Shown: one piece after another, positions 63,994 through 64,000 of the stretch
Layout: each line of letters starts with the position of its first letter
How positions within the stretch are numbered: the first letter of the stretch is position 1
Assembly: GCF_905147365.1 (NCBI RefSeq)
Contig: NC_056421.1
Span: forward strand, 14,881,001-14,945,000
Direction of reading: 5' to 3'
Origin: Aricia agestis
Taxonomy: Eukaryota; Arthropoda; Insecta; Lepidoptera; Lycaenidae
DNA: 64,000 nucleotides
Notes under the pieces: model-generated
The model's database searches: none
What the model was told of the DNA's origin: nothing
The model's input: only the letters and a program-made list of their open reading frames with translations
Made by a program: the position numbers and the translations under genes

Positions 63994-64000
63994 CGTGGCA

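Overview
The window is nuclear DNA of an insect, almost certainly a moth or butterfly (Lepidoptera). Protein genes are split into short, very GC-rich exons in an AT-rich background. The repeats are of lepidopteran type: tRNA-derived SINEs, repeats ending in CTAG next to a T (Helitron-like), repeats containing 'gacagacag', many TAA- or TA-flanked MITEs, and jockey/CR1-type LINEs. No bacterial-style operon, CRISPR array or rRNA gene is present.

Two conserved host genes are visible, both on the minus strand. (1) The left 6.3 kb holds the first three coding exons of an ether-a-go-go (eag, KCNH-type) voltage-gated potassium channel: the N-terminal cap and the PAS domain. The rest of the gene lies beyond the left edge. 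A CpG-rich block at about 18.4-19.1 kb with a strong minus-strand splice donor is a candidate promoter and non-coding first exon for it. (2) A complete Akt (protein kinase B) gene of four coding exons runs from 48787 down to 31248 and gives a predicted protein of 496 residues: PH domain, Gly-rich linker, AGC kinase domain and hydrophobic motif. Its first intron is 14.3 kb and full of transposons.

Most of the rest is mobile DNA. From left to right: Helitron-like repeats and a SINE-like repeat (0-2.4 kb); a three-unit minisatellite (5.3-5.7 kb); a hAT MITE nested in a TAA-flanked MITE (7.2-7.7 kb); a three-level nest of inverted-repeat elements (10.05-10.78 kb); composite Helitron-like modules (12-13.6, 22.9-23.9 and 46.7-48.1 kb); a Ty3/gypsy pol end with its LTR (13.7-14.5 kb); hairpin MITEs (15-17.5 kb); a 2.8-kb hAT-type element with perfect TIRs and an 8-bp target duplication (19.5-22.3 kb); a long-TIR element enclosing a second TIR element (27.6-29.2 kb); and, inside Akt intron 1, a decayed jockey-type RT fragment, a LINE RNase H fragment with a 13-bp target duplication, an 0.87-kb tandem duplication and several SINEs.

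The right end (50.5-64 kb) is built from LINE and virus-derived DNA. A 3.5-kb segment carrying a PHD-finger/FP-domain ORF1 and a truncated endonuclease is duplicated head to tail. Next comes a short minus-strand remnant of a DNA virus or virus-like transposon, with the C-terminal part of a double-jelly-roll capsid-like protein. Last is a CR1/jockey-type LINE with a frameshifted ORF1, a repeat-filled spacer and a long endonuclease/reverse transcriptase ORF2 that ends at the window edge. The most notable points are the capsid-like remnant, the recent LINE tandem duplication, the well-bounded hAT elements and the possible distal eag promoter.
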